Counted from the stretch's first letter, positions 48,682 through 58,479 are shown. The stretch: 64,000 nt of DNA from an uncultured Candidatus Melainabacteria bacterium (GCA_932182025.1 CAKNXK010000010.1:62001-126000); one strand, 5' to 3'. Notes: generated from the sequence alone by a model not told the origin. Numbers and translations: made by a program.

Positions 48682-51582
48682 TTAAAATAATTTACCTTCA
48701 ATTTTACCATTTGTTAATTTACAATACTCCAAGATTTCTTTTGTACTAGCACCCCTTGATTGCATTGAATAAAAAGTCGTATCGTCTAATAATGAATAAT
48801 TCCAAAATGCATTCATTCGCTCACAAGATGGAAGTTCATTAACTTTTTTACACCAATCTAATGCACTTTTTTGTTTTTGTTTTACATTTGCATTGTCAAG
48901 ATCTTTCTGAGCTTTTGTTTCTATAAAATAAATACTATCCTTAATCATAACTATAAAATCAGGATAATAAGATGACAAAAGCCCATCTGTTCTAATATAT
49001 TTTAAATGCGCAAATGTATGATAGTTTTCATTGATTTTCAAAAACCTTTCAACCTCAACATCTCTATCGGCAAATAACATAAAATCTTTTTCAAATTCGC
49101 CTTTATTTGAAGGAAAAGCCGTTTTTTCATAAATTGATTTTCTTATATCAAGTGTAAAATTTTCTCTCATTTTTAAACTACTAATTTGCGAGAAAGAAGT
49201 TTTAATAACTGTTGCGTCAGTTACTTCAATATTATTTTGCATATCATATACAGATTGACTAACTTCTTTCATTATATGTTCTAATATTCCAACTTTTGCA
49301 ATCATAAGAACACGCCAGTTGTTGCTTTCATTTGGATTAAATGGCTCTCCAAATAATTTTGTTCGTATGTAATTATCTATAACCTCAATCAATGCAACTT
49401 GATTAACTTGCATTGTTGGATAAGAGGAATGTCCTCCAACTCTAGCGATATTGTTTGTTATTGCATCAAGCATTCTTGCTAAAAATTCATTATAGCTTTG
49501 TGCATTAAATAATTGAGAAGAAACTCTGTAATCTCCAAATCTTGTTTTAACAGTCATTTCTTCTGAATAAAAACTTTCATCACCATAATTTTTTGCCATT
49601 CCCTTTAATTGTTCCAATGTCCAAGGAAGTTTGTTAAAACTATCGGTTTTTAATTCTCCAAGTTTTAAAACTTCTTCTTTGTCTGAAACAATTGTAGGAA
49701 TATAAAAATCATAATCTTGATAATTTTCTTTTAATCCAACTGTAATAATATCGCCTAGCACATTTTCTTTTGTTGGCATTTCTTTTTCTTCTACAATCAT
49801 TCCATTTTCTAAATCATCATAGAATTGAATAAATGCAGGATGTTCAATAATACTAAGTATATCAAGATAATTACTTGGGCTTTGTTTTTCTACAAACATT
49901 TTATGGCGGTTTTCAGCTTTTATATCTTGATAATCTTTTTCTCTCCACATCAAACGTAGACCACGTCCGATAACTTGTTCTAATAGAATAGGAGCTTGTG
50001 AAGAACGCAATGGTACAATTACACAAACATTACTTACGTCAAAGCCTTCTCTAAGCATTAAAACAGATACAATAACTTTGGGCGTTGAATGCTTATCAAC
50101 ATTGAATAATCTTTGCTTAACTTCTTTCCATTCTGTTTCTTTTATTGAACCCTTTTTGTCTGAGTCAATTTGCATAATATCATCATCGGTTAAACCTTCA
50201 GATTTCAAGAACTCACAAACAAGAGGTGAAACTTTTGTATCCTCACAAATAATCAACATTTTAGGATATTTATTTTCAGCTTCTTTTGTAAATTCTTCTT
50301 CTAAAATCCTTAATTTGGAAAGTCCAGCTCTAAGCATTAATCTTTGACCTTCAGATAGGTCAATAACATTTTTGCCATCACGAATGGCTTTAAAATCTAA
50401 ATCTTCATTTTCTAAAGTTGCAATTTCTTTTCTTTTATCAATTGCAATAGTTTTAACCAAACCATCTCTAATTGCTTCTTTTAGTGCAAAGTCTACTATA
50501 ATATGAGGAAAATAGTGTTTTGTTCGTTTTTGTCCAGAGCCTGTAACATCGTAAGGAGTCGCAGAAAAATCTATTTGTATAAAGTTTCTACCTTTATTTT
50601 CAGAAATAAAGTTTAAAGATTTTTGCCATTCAACCTCTGAAACAATACCATTTTGTTTGTTTTCGTGAATATGGTGCGCCTCATCATTAAATACACAGAT
50701 ATTTTCTAAAGATTGTAAATATTCTAATTCCCCACCTTTTAAGAAACGACTATCAATCGTGTTCAAGTCATGTCCTGCAGTCGTTCCAGGAGTAATTGGA
50801 AGTAAATCTTTAATTACTCTGCTAGGGTCATTCAAAGGAGAAACTTCAATTTCTTCCTCTTCTTCAACTCCAGCAAGCAAATGCCAATTTGTTATTGCAA
50901 TAAGCCCATCTCCAGTTATTTTCTTTCCGATTTCTTCTTTTTTAACAACATTATTTTGGATAAAGCCAAAAATAGATTGTCTGTATCTTTCAGGAATAAA
51001 TAAGTTTTCATTTCTTTTAATATCAGAGGTGTCAAAATCTCTTGTACCATTCTCTTGTTCTTTACCTAAAAATGCGTCAAGTAAACGTTCATAAACAATC
51101 AACCCTGGAGCAACAAGTAAGAAATTCTTTGTAAACTTAACTTCACTTTCAAGTTCTTTAAATTTTGCATTCAAGTATTGCCAAATTAATAGAGCATTGA
51201 GAACAAACGTTTTGCCTGTACCTGTTGCCATTTTTACGCAATATTTAGGGTGTTGAAATTTATCTCCTGCAATATAATTAAAAAAATCAGGAGTCAATAA
51301 ATCTTGGCTTGCTTGTTGATACATAGAAAGTATAGAATCTGCCTTTAAAACTTCATGGCAATAAATTGCATTAAGTATAGCCTGTTTTTGTCCTTTGTGG
51401 AAATTTATATATCGAGTATCACAAAAGGCTGAGTTAAACCAATATCTTAATAAATCTTGAGTAACAGGGGTAACTTTTTGTAGAAAACTTCCACTTTCCC
51501 ATTCTTGATTTACAATTTGAGAAAGTTGTTTGGCAAAATCTAAAGGAATTTCTTTTGTTCCTGTATTCAATAGTGTTGGCAT
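48682..51582 (-). CDS. Type III restriction enzyme, Res subunit
   Basis: A 966-residue ATP-dependent restriction subunit. Superfamily 2 helicase motifs are visible: Walker A at about 119-126 (CVKMATGTGKTFVLNALLIW), the DEAH-type box (NICVFNDEAHHIHENKQNGI), FIQIDFSATPYDVTGSGQKR, VSVLMLREGFDVSNVCVIVP and QVIGRGLRLMW. The C-terminal nuclease has a PD-ExK pattern (SYYPDFIVMIKDSIYFIETK). The length fits type III Res. It follows mod by three bases, and both are on the minus strand. It cuts DNA when two unmethylated sites meet. Confidence 0.92.
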   Translation of the reverse strand: MPTLLNTGTKEIPLDFAKQLSQIVNQEWESGSFLQKVTPVTQDLLRYWFNSAFCDTRYINFHKGQKQAILNAIYCHEVLKADSILSMYQQASQDLLTPDFFNYIAGDKFQHPKYCVKMATGTGKTFVLNALLIWQYLNAKFKELESEVKFTKNFLLVAPGLIVYERLLDAFLGKEQENGTRDFDTSDIKRNENLFIPERYRQSIFGFIQNNVVKKEEIGKKITGDGLIAITNWHLLAGVEEEEEIEVSPLNDPSRVIKDLLPITPGTTAGHDLNTIDSRFLKGGELEYLQSLENICVFNDEAHHIHENKQNGIVSEVEWQKSLNFISENKGRNFIQIDFSATPYDVTGSGQKRTKHYFPHIIVDFALKEAIRDGLVKTIAIDKRKEIATLENEDLDFKAIRDGKNVIDLSEGQRLMLRAGLSKLRILEEEFTKEAENKYPKMLIICEDTKVSPLVCEFLKSEGLTDDDIMQIDSDKKGSIKETEWKEVKQRLFNVDKHSTPKVIVSVLMLREGFDVSNVCVIVPLRSSQAPILLEQVIGRGLRLMWREKDYQDIKAENRHKMFVEKQSPSNYLDILSIIEHPAFIQFYDDLENGMIVEEKEMPTKENVLGDIITVGLKENYQDYDFYIPTIVSDKEEVLKLGELKTDSFNKLPWTLEQLKGMAKNYGDESFYSEEMTVKTRFGDYRVSSQLFNAQSYNEFLARMLDAITNNIARVGGHSSYPTMQVNQVALIEVIDNYIRTKLFGEPFNPNESNNWRVLMIAKVGILEHIMKEVSQSVYDMQNNIEVTDATVIKTSFSQISSLKMRENFTLDIRKSIYEKTAFPSNKGEFEKDFMLFADRDVEVERFLKINENYHTFAHLKYIRTDGLLSSYYPDFIVMIKDSIYFIETKAQKDLDNANVKQKQKSALDWCKKVNELPSCERMNAFWNYSLLDDTTFYSMQSRGASTKEILEYCKLTNGKIEGKLF

Positions 51583-51585
51583 TTC

Positions 51586-53580
51586 TTAAACCTCCTTAAC
51601 TACTACACTTTCGAAACCAAATACATCAACGGCTTTAACACAGATTTTTCTATGTTCTTTATGTGGTACTTGGATTTTAGCCCAATTGATTACTCGTAAT
51701 GGGTCGTTGTCGTTGTGTGTATTTTCTCGGTAATCTTGCCACTTGCTTCTGAAGGTTTCACCGTCATAATCAGGGTCTATACTCCAGTATTCAATGAGTG
51801 CAAGCGGTTCATTTGCAATAATTTTTTGTAATTGTTCTTTGTATTTATCATCAAGTGGTAATGCATCAGGTGATAAAAGAACATAATTATCAAGTTCTAT
51901 TTCTAATTCATCTATATCACAAGAATATGGACTTATTTTTGGTTCTTTGATTGTTAAATATTGAAGTGATGAAAATCTGATTTTGTTCGAATCAATAAGT
52001 TTTTTAAAATTAGCTTTTGATTTTAATTTGTCTAATAAATCAGGAGGTATTACCAACACTTCTACTTGAGAACGGTCAAGATCTTTTAAGATATTGACAA
52101 TATCAAAAGTAAAGTTCCAACCCAAAATTATTACTTTATTCCATCCTCCCATAAAACTTTCTTTAAGTTCTTGAGCTTTTTTTATAGTTGATAAACCTGT
52201 CATTTTATTAGGACTATCTACGTAAACAAGAGTTCTTGAACCTTTGATTTGACCTAAGTTTTTAGGTGCATTTTCGTCAAAAAACGGCATTGCACCAAAG
52301 AGATTAAGGACAACTTGAGATAAATCACCAACACGTTTAAATTCTTTAGTAGTAGCAAACACTTCTTTCTGATAATCTCCAACAGCTTGGTATAAGAAAG
52401 GTTTAGCCTCTTGGTCGATAAGACGCTTTCGCATAATCATATTTGCAGGCTTACCAAAATCCGAAGTTATCCATCGTCTGCCTAATTTTTCTGCAACAGC
52501 TGCGGTTGTTCCGCTACCTCCAAAGAAATCTGCAACAATAGAATTTTCATTCGAAGAAACCTTTATTATTCTTTCTAATAATGTTTCAGGTTTTTGAGTT
52601 GGATAATTATAATTTTCTGTTGAATTTTGTTTTTGAAAGGCTTTTGACTGCAAACCTTTAATATCGTTCCATAAATCATCCAATACTACACCTTTCGATT
52701 CATCTAAGTACTGTATTAATGCTTCCTTACCATTTGAGCTAACGTAAATTTTACCTTCTTCTCTAAATTTTATTTTTGACTCTTCTGTGTAATCACCCAA
52801 AGATTGAATCCGATAACGTCGTCCATTTTTATCAATATGTTTAAAGTAATTTTCAATATAATCATTTGAGTAGGGTAAGTATGTCTGATTATATTTAATA
52901 TTGTTATAATTTTTGCAATAAAAATAGATATAATCACAATTTCTTGCCATCATATTTGACTTTGCTTTGGCACCAATAGAAGTCGCTCTTTTCCAAATAA
53001 TTTGATTACAAAAATTATCTTTTCCAAAAATCTCGTCCATTATGACTTTTACATAATGACCCACATGCCAATCAAGGTGAACATAAATAGAACCTTGTTC
53101 AGATAATAATTCTTTCATTAGATATAACCTAGGATACATCATTTTCAAATACGAAACTGTCCCATCTTTCCAAGTATCAGAATATGCGAACTGCTCCATG
53201 ACATTTGGTCTTTGTTCAATATCAAAGCCAGGAAGTGTAATTTTAGTTCTATAATCTGCTTTTGAATCATAAGGTGGGTCGATATAGATTAAATCAATCT
53301 TTCCGCGCATAGATGGTAGCCCAGTTGCTTCATCACCATTCAAAAGCGCTTGCATAACTAACAAATTATCACCATAACAAAGCCTATTGAACCAATTTTG
53401 TCCATCAATATCCTGATAACGCCCCTGAAATAAATTTGCTTCTTTTTTTACTGGTAATACATATTCATTTGTTTGAAGCGTGATTTTATTATTACTCTCC
53501 AATCTCTCCATTATTTTTTCAACTTCTTTTTTACCTTCTGCAACTATCTTTGGTAACTGTTCAATCAAACTTTCAGCCAT
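51586..53580 (-). CDS. Type III DNA methyltransferase, Mod subunit
   Basis: A 664-residue adenine methyltransferase of beta order. Motif IV DPPY is at about 101-104 (IDLIYIDPPYDSKADYRTKI), and the SAM motif FxGxG is later (NSIVADFFGGSGTTAAVAEK). The target-recognition region lies between, around GAKAKSNMMARNCDYIYFYC. The C-terminal third (about 400-664) is long and unlike the core. The ATG at 53580 is chosen for AAAGGAACAAAA upstream. Mod sets the recognition sequence and protects the host. It is divergent from an XRE regulator gene, with an operator-like repeat between. Confidence 0.92.
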   Translation of the reverse strand: MAESLIEQLPKIVAEGKKEVEKIMERLESNNKITLQTNEYVLPVKKEANLFQGRYQDIDGQNWFNRLCYGDNLLVMQALLNGDEATGLPSMRGKIDLIYIDPPYDSKADYRTKITLPGFDIEQRPNVMEQFAYSDTWKDGTVSYLKMMYPRLYLMKELLSEQGSIYVHLDWHVGHYVKVIMDEIFGKDNFCNQIIWKRATSIGAKAKSNMMARNCDYIYFYCKNYNNIKYNQTYLPYSNDYIENYFKHIDKNGRRYRIQSLGDYTEESKIKFREEGKIYVSSNGKEALIQYLDESKGVVLDDLWNDIKGLQSKAFQKQNSTENYNYPTQKPETLLERIIKVSSNENSIVADFFGGSGTTAAVAEKLGRRWITSDFGKPANMIMRKRLIDQEAKPFLYQAVGDYQKEVFATTKEFKRVGDLSQVVLNLFGAMPFFDENAPKNLGQIKGSRTLVYVDSPNKMTGLSTIKKAQELKESFMGGWNKVIILGWNFTFDIVNILKDLDRSQVEVLVIPPDLLDKLKSKANFKKLIDSNKIRFSSLQYLTIKEPKISPYSCDIDELEIELDNYVLLSPDALPLDDKYKEQLQKIIANEPLALIEYWSIDPDYDGETFRSKWQDYRENTHNDNDPLRVINWAKIQVPHKEHRKICVKAVDVFGFESVVVKEV

Positions 53581-53631
53581 AAATTTTGTTCCTTTATTAT
53601 TCACAAGATGAGTAAATTATCTTATTATTCA

Positions 53632-53655
53632 ATCATGACATGATTATATCATGAT
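53632..53655 (+). promoter_or_regulatory. Inverted repeat between mod and the XRE regulator
   Basis: ATCATGA (53632-53638) and TCATGAT (53649-53655) are complementary, separated by 10 bp that contain a further CATGAT. The spacing suits an XRE dimer. A position between divergent mod and regulator genes is typical for control of restriction-modification expression. Confidence 0.55.
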
Positions 53656-53726
53656 AATTTTTATTGATTGCCATTCAATTTATAAAACTTAAAATTCACA
53701 CTACCATGAATAGAAAAGGTATAGAT

Positions 53727-54047
53727 ATGAATGATGAATTAATAATCTTAGGAAAAAGAATTGCATTTTTGCGAAAGAAAAGGGGACTTACACAAGAAAA
53801 GCTTGCAGAGTTAATTGGATATTCAACAAACCATATTGCAAAACTTGAACTTGCTGGTACAAACCCTTCTTTTGAACTTCTTGTTAATCTTGCTAATGCT
53901 TTAAACATTGAGTTGAAAGAATTGTTTAATTTTGATGAATACCAAAGCACAAAATATATAAAAAAAGAATTTGAAAAACTTTTACATTCATCTGAGGAGA
54001 AAAAACTCAAATTACTATATAAAATATACCAATCCTTAGATAACTAA
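53727..54047 (+). CDS. XRE-family transcriptional regulator
   Basis: A 106-residue HTH protein. Residues 5-62 form the XRE domain: ILGKRIAFLRKKRGLTQEKL, AELIGYSTNHIAKLELAGTN, PSFELLVNLANALNIELKEL. The C-terminal 40 residues are helical and charged. The ATG at 53727 is preferred because AAAAGGTATAG precedes it; earlier in-frame ATGs at 53664 and 53706 would add a poor N-terminus. It probably controls the divergent type III mod-res genes, as C proteins do for other restriction systems. Confidence 0.85.
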   Translation: MNDELIILGKRIAFLRKKRGLTQEKLAELIGYSTNHIAKLELAGTNPSFELLVNLANALNIELKELFNFDEYQSTKYIKKEFEKLLHSSEEKKLKLLYKIYQSLDN

Positions 54048-54164
54048 ATGGTTAAATCTGCCTAATAATATCAAAAAAATCTTTAAATTTTATATTAATG
54101 ATGTTTTTAAGCACCTTTTAATAATTTTCGAACAATTTTGTACAAAACACCACACAGGTAAAAT

Positions 54165-55505
54165 ATGACGTATAAACTAGATGATACTATTGATAACTAT
54201 TTTGATAAGAACTTTTGGCTGGATTTAATTGAAGATACTTATAATTTAGATGTAAAAGAATACGTTGATTCATATTGTAAAAATATTCAAAAAGCCCTAA
54301 AACTAATACCTGTAGGATCAAAAATCAATTCTAATGATGAAAATTTCTGGAAAAAAGTTTACCAGTACAAGAAAATAGATTACACGAAACCTATAACTTA
54401 TAAGTATTTTAAAGAGGTTATGTTAAGCACTCATACATTAATTAACCTTATTCACCTTCAAATAGACCTACATCAAAATATGAGAACCATTGAAGAGTCT
54501 TTTGAGTATCCATTAAGTGAATTCTTTACTATTGATGCAAAAGCAATATTCAAAGAATTAATTGCCACTAGAATTGATTTATATTTAGATCAATGTACTG
54601 TAGAAGATACCTTAATAGAAATTAATGGGTTAGTTGGAATAAAAGCTCCTTGGGCTAATATCAAAAATCTATATAGAGAATACTGGTTTTGGTTATGGTT
54701 GTTAACATCTTTTGCTAATAATTGTTTTGATTCATTATATAAAATTAAACTTGAATCATTAAACTATAGAGCAAAATTGATTCATAATCTTATGGGAGAT
54801 TGCTGTGAAGTAGAAACAATAGAAATTAAAGATAAAAAACAACAATATAATTCTAAAACAGATAAAGAAAACTCCGAATGGGAAAAATGCAGGAAAATGT
54901 ATAATGCTGTATCTGATGAATATAGATTAGTGAAATTTATCACAAATTCAGCTTATCACAACTTTTCTACAGAAAAAATTATTAGAAATATGGGAAATCT
55001 TAATCTAGATGAAAAATTGTATAACCTTTTATCAAACGCTATTTCTTGTTTATTCCCAATACAAGAAAACTGGTTTAATATTTTTAAAAACTACATTTTT
55101 GATAATTGTCCAAGAATGTATCAATTATTATTTTGTCAGCACGATTTTAACTCTGTAGATGAAATTTATACATTTTTAGATAATACAACACAACGCCAAG
55201 GCGGACTAGAAATTGTGAGATTTTCTCTAGAAATAACTCAAGGTAAATCAGATAAAACTATCTTAAACACTCTTTCTGATATGGAATATTGGATTAAAAA
55301 AAATCAATCCAAATGCTGTCCTATGCAAAATGCATTAACAATCACTGATAAAATAGTTGATAAATATACACAAGTTCAAAACCTAATACAACAATCTAGT
55401 CTTGCTTTTACGTTCTATCTTAATAACCCTACACAAGAGGGATTTGAAGATATCAATAAGAATTTAAAAGCACTAAAAAAGCTATTAAAAATAATCCCGA
55501 ACTAA
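54165..55505 (+). CDS. Unknown island protein (446 aa)
   Basis: I do not recognise this soluble, mostly helical 446-residue protein. It begins YKLDDTIDNYFDKNFWLDLI. Distinct segments are YREYWFWLWLLTSFANNCFD (Trp/Phe-rich), NLMGDCCEVETIEIKDKKQQ, VKFITNSAYHNFSTEKIIRN and a C-terminal heptad-like helix. No Walker, nuclease or HTH motif is visible. No ribosome site is clear at the ATG. It follows the regulator on the same strand in a defence-rich part of the island, which is the only hint of role. Confidence 0.65.
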   Translation: MTYKLDDTIDNYFDKNFWLDLIEDTYNLDVKEYVDSYCKNIQKALKLIPVGSKINSNDENFWKKVYQYKKIDYTKPITYKYFKEVMLSTHTLINLIHLQIDLHQNMRTIEESFEYPLSEFFTIDAKAIFKELIATRIDLYLDQCTVEDTLIEINGLVGIKAPWANIKNLYREYWFWLWLLTSFANNCFDSLYKIKLESLNYRAKLIHNLMGDCCEVETIEIKDKKQQYNSKTDKENSEWEKCRKMYNAVSDEYRLVKFITNSAYHNFSTEKIIRNMGNLNLDEKLYNLLSNAISCLFPIQENWFNIFKNYIFDNCPRMYQLLFCQHDFNSVDEIYTFLDNTTQRQGGLEIVRFSLEITQGKSDKTILNTLSDMEYWIKKNQSKCCPMQNALTITDKIVDKYTQVQNLIQQSSLAFTFYLNNPTQEGFEDINKNLKALKKLLKIIPN

Positions 55506-55536
55506 TTTTAGTTTAGGATTTTTCCAAACCAAATTC

Positions 55537-55604
55537 AAAATCTGTTTTAATGTGTACATAAGATAAAACAAAAGGAGATACACATGATAAACAGATTTTT
55601 TTAA
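55537..55604 (+). promoter_or_regulatory. Hairpin with ribosome site and six-codon leader frame in its loop
   Basis: AAAATCTGTTT (55537-55547) and AAACAGATTTT (55589-55599) form an 11-bp stem followed by three more T. The 41-base loop holds AAAGGAGA and, six bases on, an ATG that opens the short frame MINRFF and stop (55584-55604). It may be a leader-peptide attenuator for the downstream excisionase/replication genes. A smaller repeat GTACGC/GCGTAC follows at 55657-55692. Confidence 0.45.
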
Positions 55605-55724
55605 TTAGCAAATAAATATAGGTGCACAAATATTTATAAACAGCCATAAAATCAAAGTACGCTGATTTTACAGGCTTAGTTGTAGTGCGTACACAATAAT
55701 GACAAATAAAGAAAGGATACAAAA

Positions 55725-55931
55725 ATGTCAAACCAAAATAATTTAGACCTTATTCCAGTCTCAAAATGGAATAATTACTATCAGTTTCCAAGCGTTGGAG
55801 CTATTAGACAATTGATTTTCTATAACAGAAATGATTTTAATTCAAAAGTCACAAGACGTATTGGAAACAGAATCTATATTAAGGTTTCAAGTTTTATTGA
55901 TTGGATTGAAAATAATAAGGAGGTAGCATAA
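55725..55931 (+). CDS. Excisionase/AlpA-like small DNA-binding protein
   Basis: A 68-residue protein with a MerR/Xis-like winged helix pattern: LIPVSKWNNYYQFPSVGAIR, QLIFYNRNDFNSKVTRRIGN, RIYIKVSSFIDWIENNKEVA. The closing R-x-G-x-x-x-Y/I-x-K/D...F-x-x-W-I-E fits excisionase-type proteins. GAAAGGATACAAAA precedes the ATG. Its stop overlaps the start of the next gene by one base (TAATG), so it is co-translated with the replication gene. It could direct excision or control replication, as AlpA does in P4-like elements. Confidence 0.75.
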   Translation: MSNQNNLDLIPVSKWNNYYQFPSVGAIRQLIFYNRNDFNSKVTRRIGNRIYIKVSSFIDWIENNKEVA

Positions 55932-57361
55932 TGAATATCAATCAAAATACACCATCCATGCCGGCTTGCTTGGAAGAAATTTATACTCTTTTTTGCAATA
56001 GATACATTAATCTTAAACCAAGTGTTATTCTAAATATTCTCATTGTTAAAACCGCTCAAATGTTAACAAGTAAAAGAATTTTAATTGATGAGGTTGGCAG
56101 ATATATTATTCCAAATTGGTTTAGTATGGTATTTGTATCAAGTGGATTTGGTAAAGATAGAATTGTAAAAGACTATAACGAACTCGTTTTTAAAGATTTC
56201 ATAAATTGGTTTAAAAATAGTGCAAAAGCTTTTTATGATAATAAAGTTAATGAAATCAAAGTTATTGCGGATGAAAAATACTCAACTTCCAAACAAGAAA
56301 CTTTGCGAGAAAATTATATATCCAATGAGATGGAAAAATTTCGAAATTTAGTTATTGAAATGCAAGATGGTACTCAAGAAGGATTATATGCTGATGCTAA
56401 AGCTTTTAAACAAGCTGATTTTGGAAGTTTATTTATAACAATTACAGAATTTGGAAAGTATATTCAAGCTTCTACAACAGATAAAGAATTATTCATTAAT
56501 TGTTTATATCAAGCATACGATGGCAAGATTTTAAATAAATGCACAAAAACTTTTAGCAGAGAAGCTGATATTACAGATATACCAGTAAACACATTGTTAT
56601 ATTCAGATCATAATTTAATTCTTGGAGAATTAAAGCATGCGATTTCAGGTTTGCTGCAAACTGGATTCAGCCGAAGATTTACAATAGGATTTCAAGCTGA
56701 TTCGGTGCTTAAATGTGATAATCTAAGTTATGAAGCCGAACGGATATTTAATAATAATGCGAAAAAATTGGGTTATAAATTATTTGAAAAATTTAAAGCA
56801 ACAGTTAGTAATACTTCTTATAAGCTTTTGCCTGAATCAAAAGAAATTCTTAACAATTACAAGAAAAAGTGCATTGATATCTACAATAATACAGATAATA
56901 AATATTTAAAGTTGGAAATCAATTCCAGAGATTTTAAGGCTCTTAAACTGGCAGGATTATATGCTTGTCTAAATCATCCAACAGATGAGGTAATTAATCC
57001 GAATGATGTTAAACAAGCAATTTCAACAGTCGAATTTTTAAGCAACGATATACAAGAATTACTAAATTATCGTACAAAAAGTAATGACATATATGATAGA
57101 GCATTTCAATTCTTCTTTGAGCATCTTGGAGAATCTTTCAATAAAACAGAGCTTACATACAAACATCATTCTGATATTGGTATTTCTCGAGATAAATTTA
57201 GGAAAAATTTTAATGAAATTATAGATGTTGTTAAAAACATTGCAATGGATAAAGGGTATTTATTTAAAGAAACACCTATTAACAACAACTCCGGCATGCA
57301 ATATTGTTTAATAAAAATTGATATTGATAACTCATTACCATCTTTATCCGATATATTATAA
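55931..57361 (+). CDS. DUF3987-like helicase/ATPase for island replication
   Basis: A 476-residue protein with a degenerate P-loop (SMVFVSSGFGKDRIVKDYNE) followed by long helices and FGSLFITITEFGKYIQASTT, then LYSDHNLILGELKHAISGLL with TGFSRRFTIGFQAD. This order resembles DUF3987 proteins, which accompany primases in phages and islands. The P-loop ends in GKDR, not GKS/T, so ATP binding is uncertain. The C-terminal 90 residues look like a winged helix. It is translationally coupled to the excisionase-like gene and followed by the primase. Confidence 0.65.
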   Translation: MNINQNTPSMPACLEEIYTLFCNRYINLKPSVILNILIVKTAQMLTSKRILIDEVGRYIIPNWFSMVFVSSGFGKDRIVKDYNELVFKDFINWFKNSAKAFYDNKVNEIKVIADEKYSTSKQETLRENYISNEMEKFRNLVIEMQDGTQEGLYADAKAFKQADFGSLFITITEFGKYIQASTTDKELFINCLYQAYDGKILNKCTKTFSREADITDIPVNTLLYSDHNLILGELKHAISGLLQTGFSRRFTIGFQADSVLKCDNLSYEAERIFNNNAKKLGYKLFEKFKATVSNTSYKLLPESKEILNNYKKKCIDIYNNTDNKYLKLEINSRDFKALKLAGLYACLNHPTDEVINPNDVKQAISTVEFLSNDIQELLNYRTKSNDIYDRAFQFFFEHLGESFNKTELTYKHHSDIGISRDKFRKNFNEIIDVVKNIAMDKGYLFKETPINNNSGMQYCLIKIDIDNSLPSLSDIL

Positions 57362-57420
57362 AAGCTTGCAAACCAGATAAAGTTGTTAATGGCAAGGATT
57401 GAGATTGTTTTTAAGGTTAG

Positions 57421-57468
57421 CTTCTATGTTACTCCGGTTAGCGCTATTAACCGGGGTAACACAAGAAG
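57421..57468 (+). promoter_or_regulatory. Long hairpin between helicase-like and primase genes, candidate origin
   Basis: GTTACTCCGGTTA (57428-57440) and TAACCGGGGTAAC (57448-57460) pair over 13 bp with one G-T. An outer CTTCT/AGAAG stem (57421-57425, 57464-57468) extends it. There is no T-run, so it is not a usual terminator. The place suggests a replication origin or a control element for the primase. Confidence 0.45.
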
Positions 57469-57534
57469 TAACAATTAAAAGACAAAAATAACAATACTTT
57501 AACTGTAATAACTGTATTAACGAAAGGAATTAAA

Positions 57535-58479
57535 ATGACTGATTTAACATTAGATGTACTTATAAAATATTTAGGCGAACCTGTTAGAAAAAGAGGTGCA
57601 GAATATGAATGGCAATGCCCTTATTGCCAAGACAGAGGGGAAGATAATTTAAAATTTAATGAAAATAAAGGTATCTTGTATTGTTTTGCAAACCCAGAAC
57701 ACTCAAGGACTATTCTTAAAACAATAAGTCAAAATGAAGGTGGATTAAATTTTAAAGTAGATTATAATAAAAATTTTGATTTTGAATTGGAATTAGAACT
57801 GAATGAATTTGAAACGCAAGAAAAACAGAAATCAGATGAAGAACGCTTCTTAGACTTTGCATTTGATATGGAAGCATATAATGCAGAACTTTTAAGGGAT
57901 AAAAAAGCGTTAGAGTTATTATTACAGAAAAGAGGAATTACTGCTAATACTGCTGAAGAAATTAAAATTGGAATCAATCGAGAAGCAAATCGATGGGCAA
58001 TTCCAACAATTCAGTATGAAACTAATATATATGAAGACTCCTTTTTACCCAGAGTTATTGGATTTGAATATCGCCCATTAGATTTTAGTAAGAAAGAATT
58101 AACTCGAGAAAAAGACTGTCCTACCCATTTAGCACAAATTAATAAATACACAGATAAAACACAGATTTTGACGGTTATAGAAGGCTATTTTGACGGTTAC
58201 TTACTTTATCAATACTTAAAAGAAAAAGGAATTGCAGATTTATATCATATAGTAACCCCTTGCAACGGTGTTAATAGTTTGATTAAACAAATTGATGAAG
58301 TAAATTTTACAAAATACAAAAAGTTTGAACTATTTTTAGATAATGATGAATCGGGACAAAGAGTCGCTGATAAGATATTAGAAAAGTATCCATTTTTTAC
58401 GAAAATAGAACTAAATTGTGGGTGTAAAGATTTTAACGAACACTATTTGAAGTGTATTAAGAAAATACACGAAAGTTGA
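57535..58479 (+). CDS. CHC2 zinc-finger/TOPRIM primase
   Basis: A 314-residue DNA primase-like protein. Residues 18-60 form a zinc finger (EYEWQCPYCQDRGEDNLKFN, GILYCFANPEHS). Residues 195-290 form a TOPRIM domain with the acidic motifs QILTVIEGYFDGYLLYQYLK and KFELFLDNDESGQRVADKIL. It is shorter than host DnaG, as usual for phage or satellite primases. CGAAAGGAATTAAA precedes the ATG. With the DUF3987-like protein it should start replication of the excised island. Confidence 0.85.
   Translation: MTDLTLDVLIKYLGEPVRKRGAEYEWQCPYCQDRGEDNLKFNENKGILYCFANPEHSRTILKTISQNEGGLNFKVDYNKNFDFELELELNEFETQEKQKSDEERFLDFAFDMEAYNAELLRDKKALELLLQKRGITANTAEEIKIGINREANRWAIPTIQYETNIYEDSFLPRVIGFEYRPLDFSKKELTREKDCPTHLAQINKYTDKTQILTVIEGYFDGYLLYQYLKEKGIADLYHIVTPCNGVNSLIKQIDEVNFTKYKKFELFLDNDESGQRVADKILEKYPFFTKIELNCGCKDFNEHYLKCIKKIHES

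Noticed and set aside
55658..55669. A 12-base match (TACGCTGATTTT) to the 37.5-kb structured RNA
   Set aside because: A single shared 12-mer is expected by chance in 64 kb of AT-rich sequence; the surrounding bases do not match.
55513..55731. A 72-codon minus-strand frame before the excisionase-like gene
   Set aside because: It has no ribosome site, reads through the hairpin and leader, and overlaps the start of a better supported gene.
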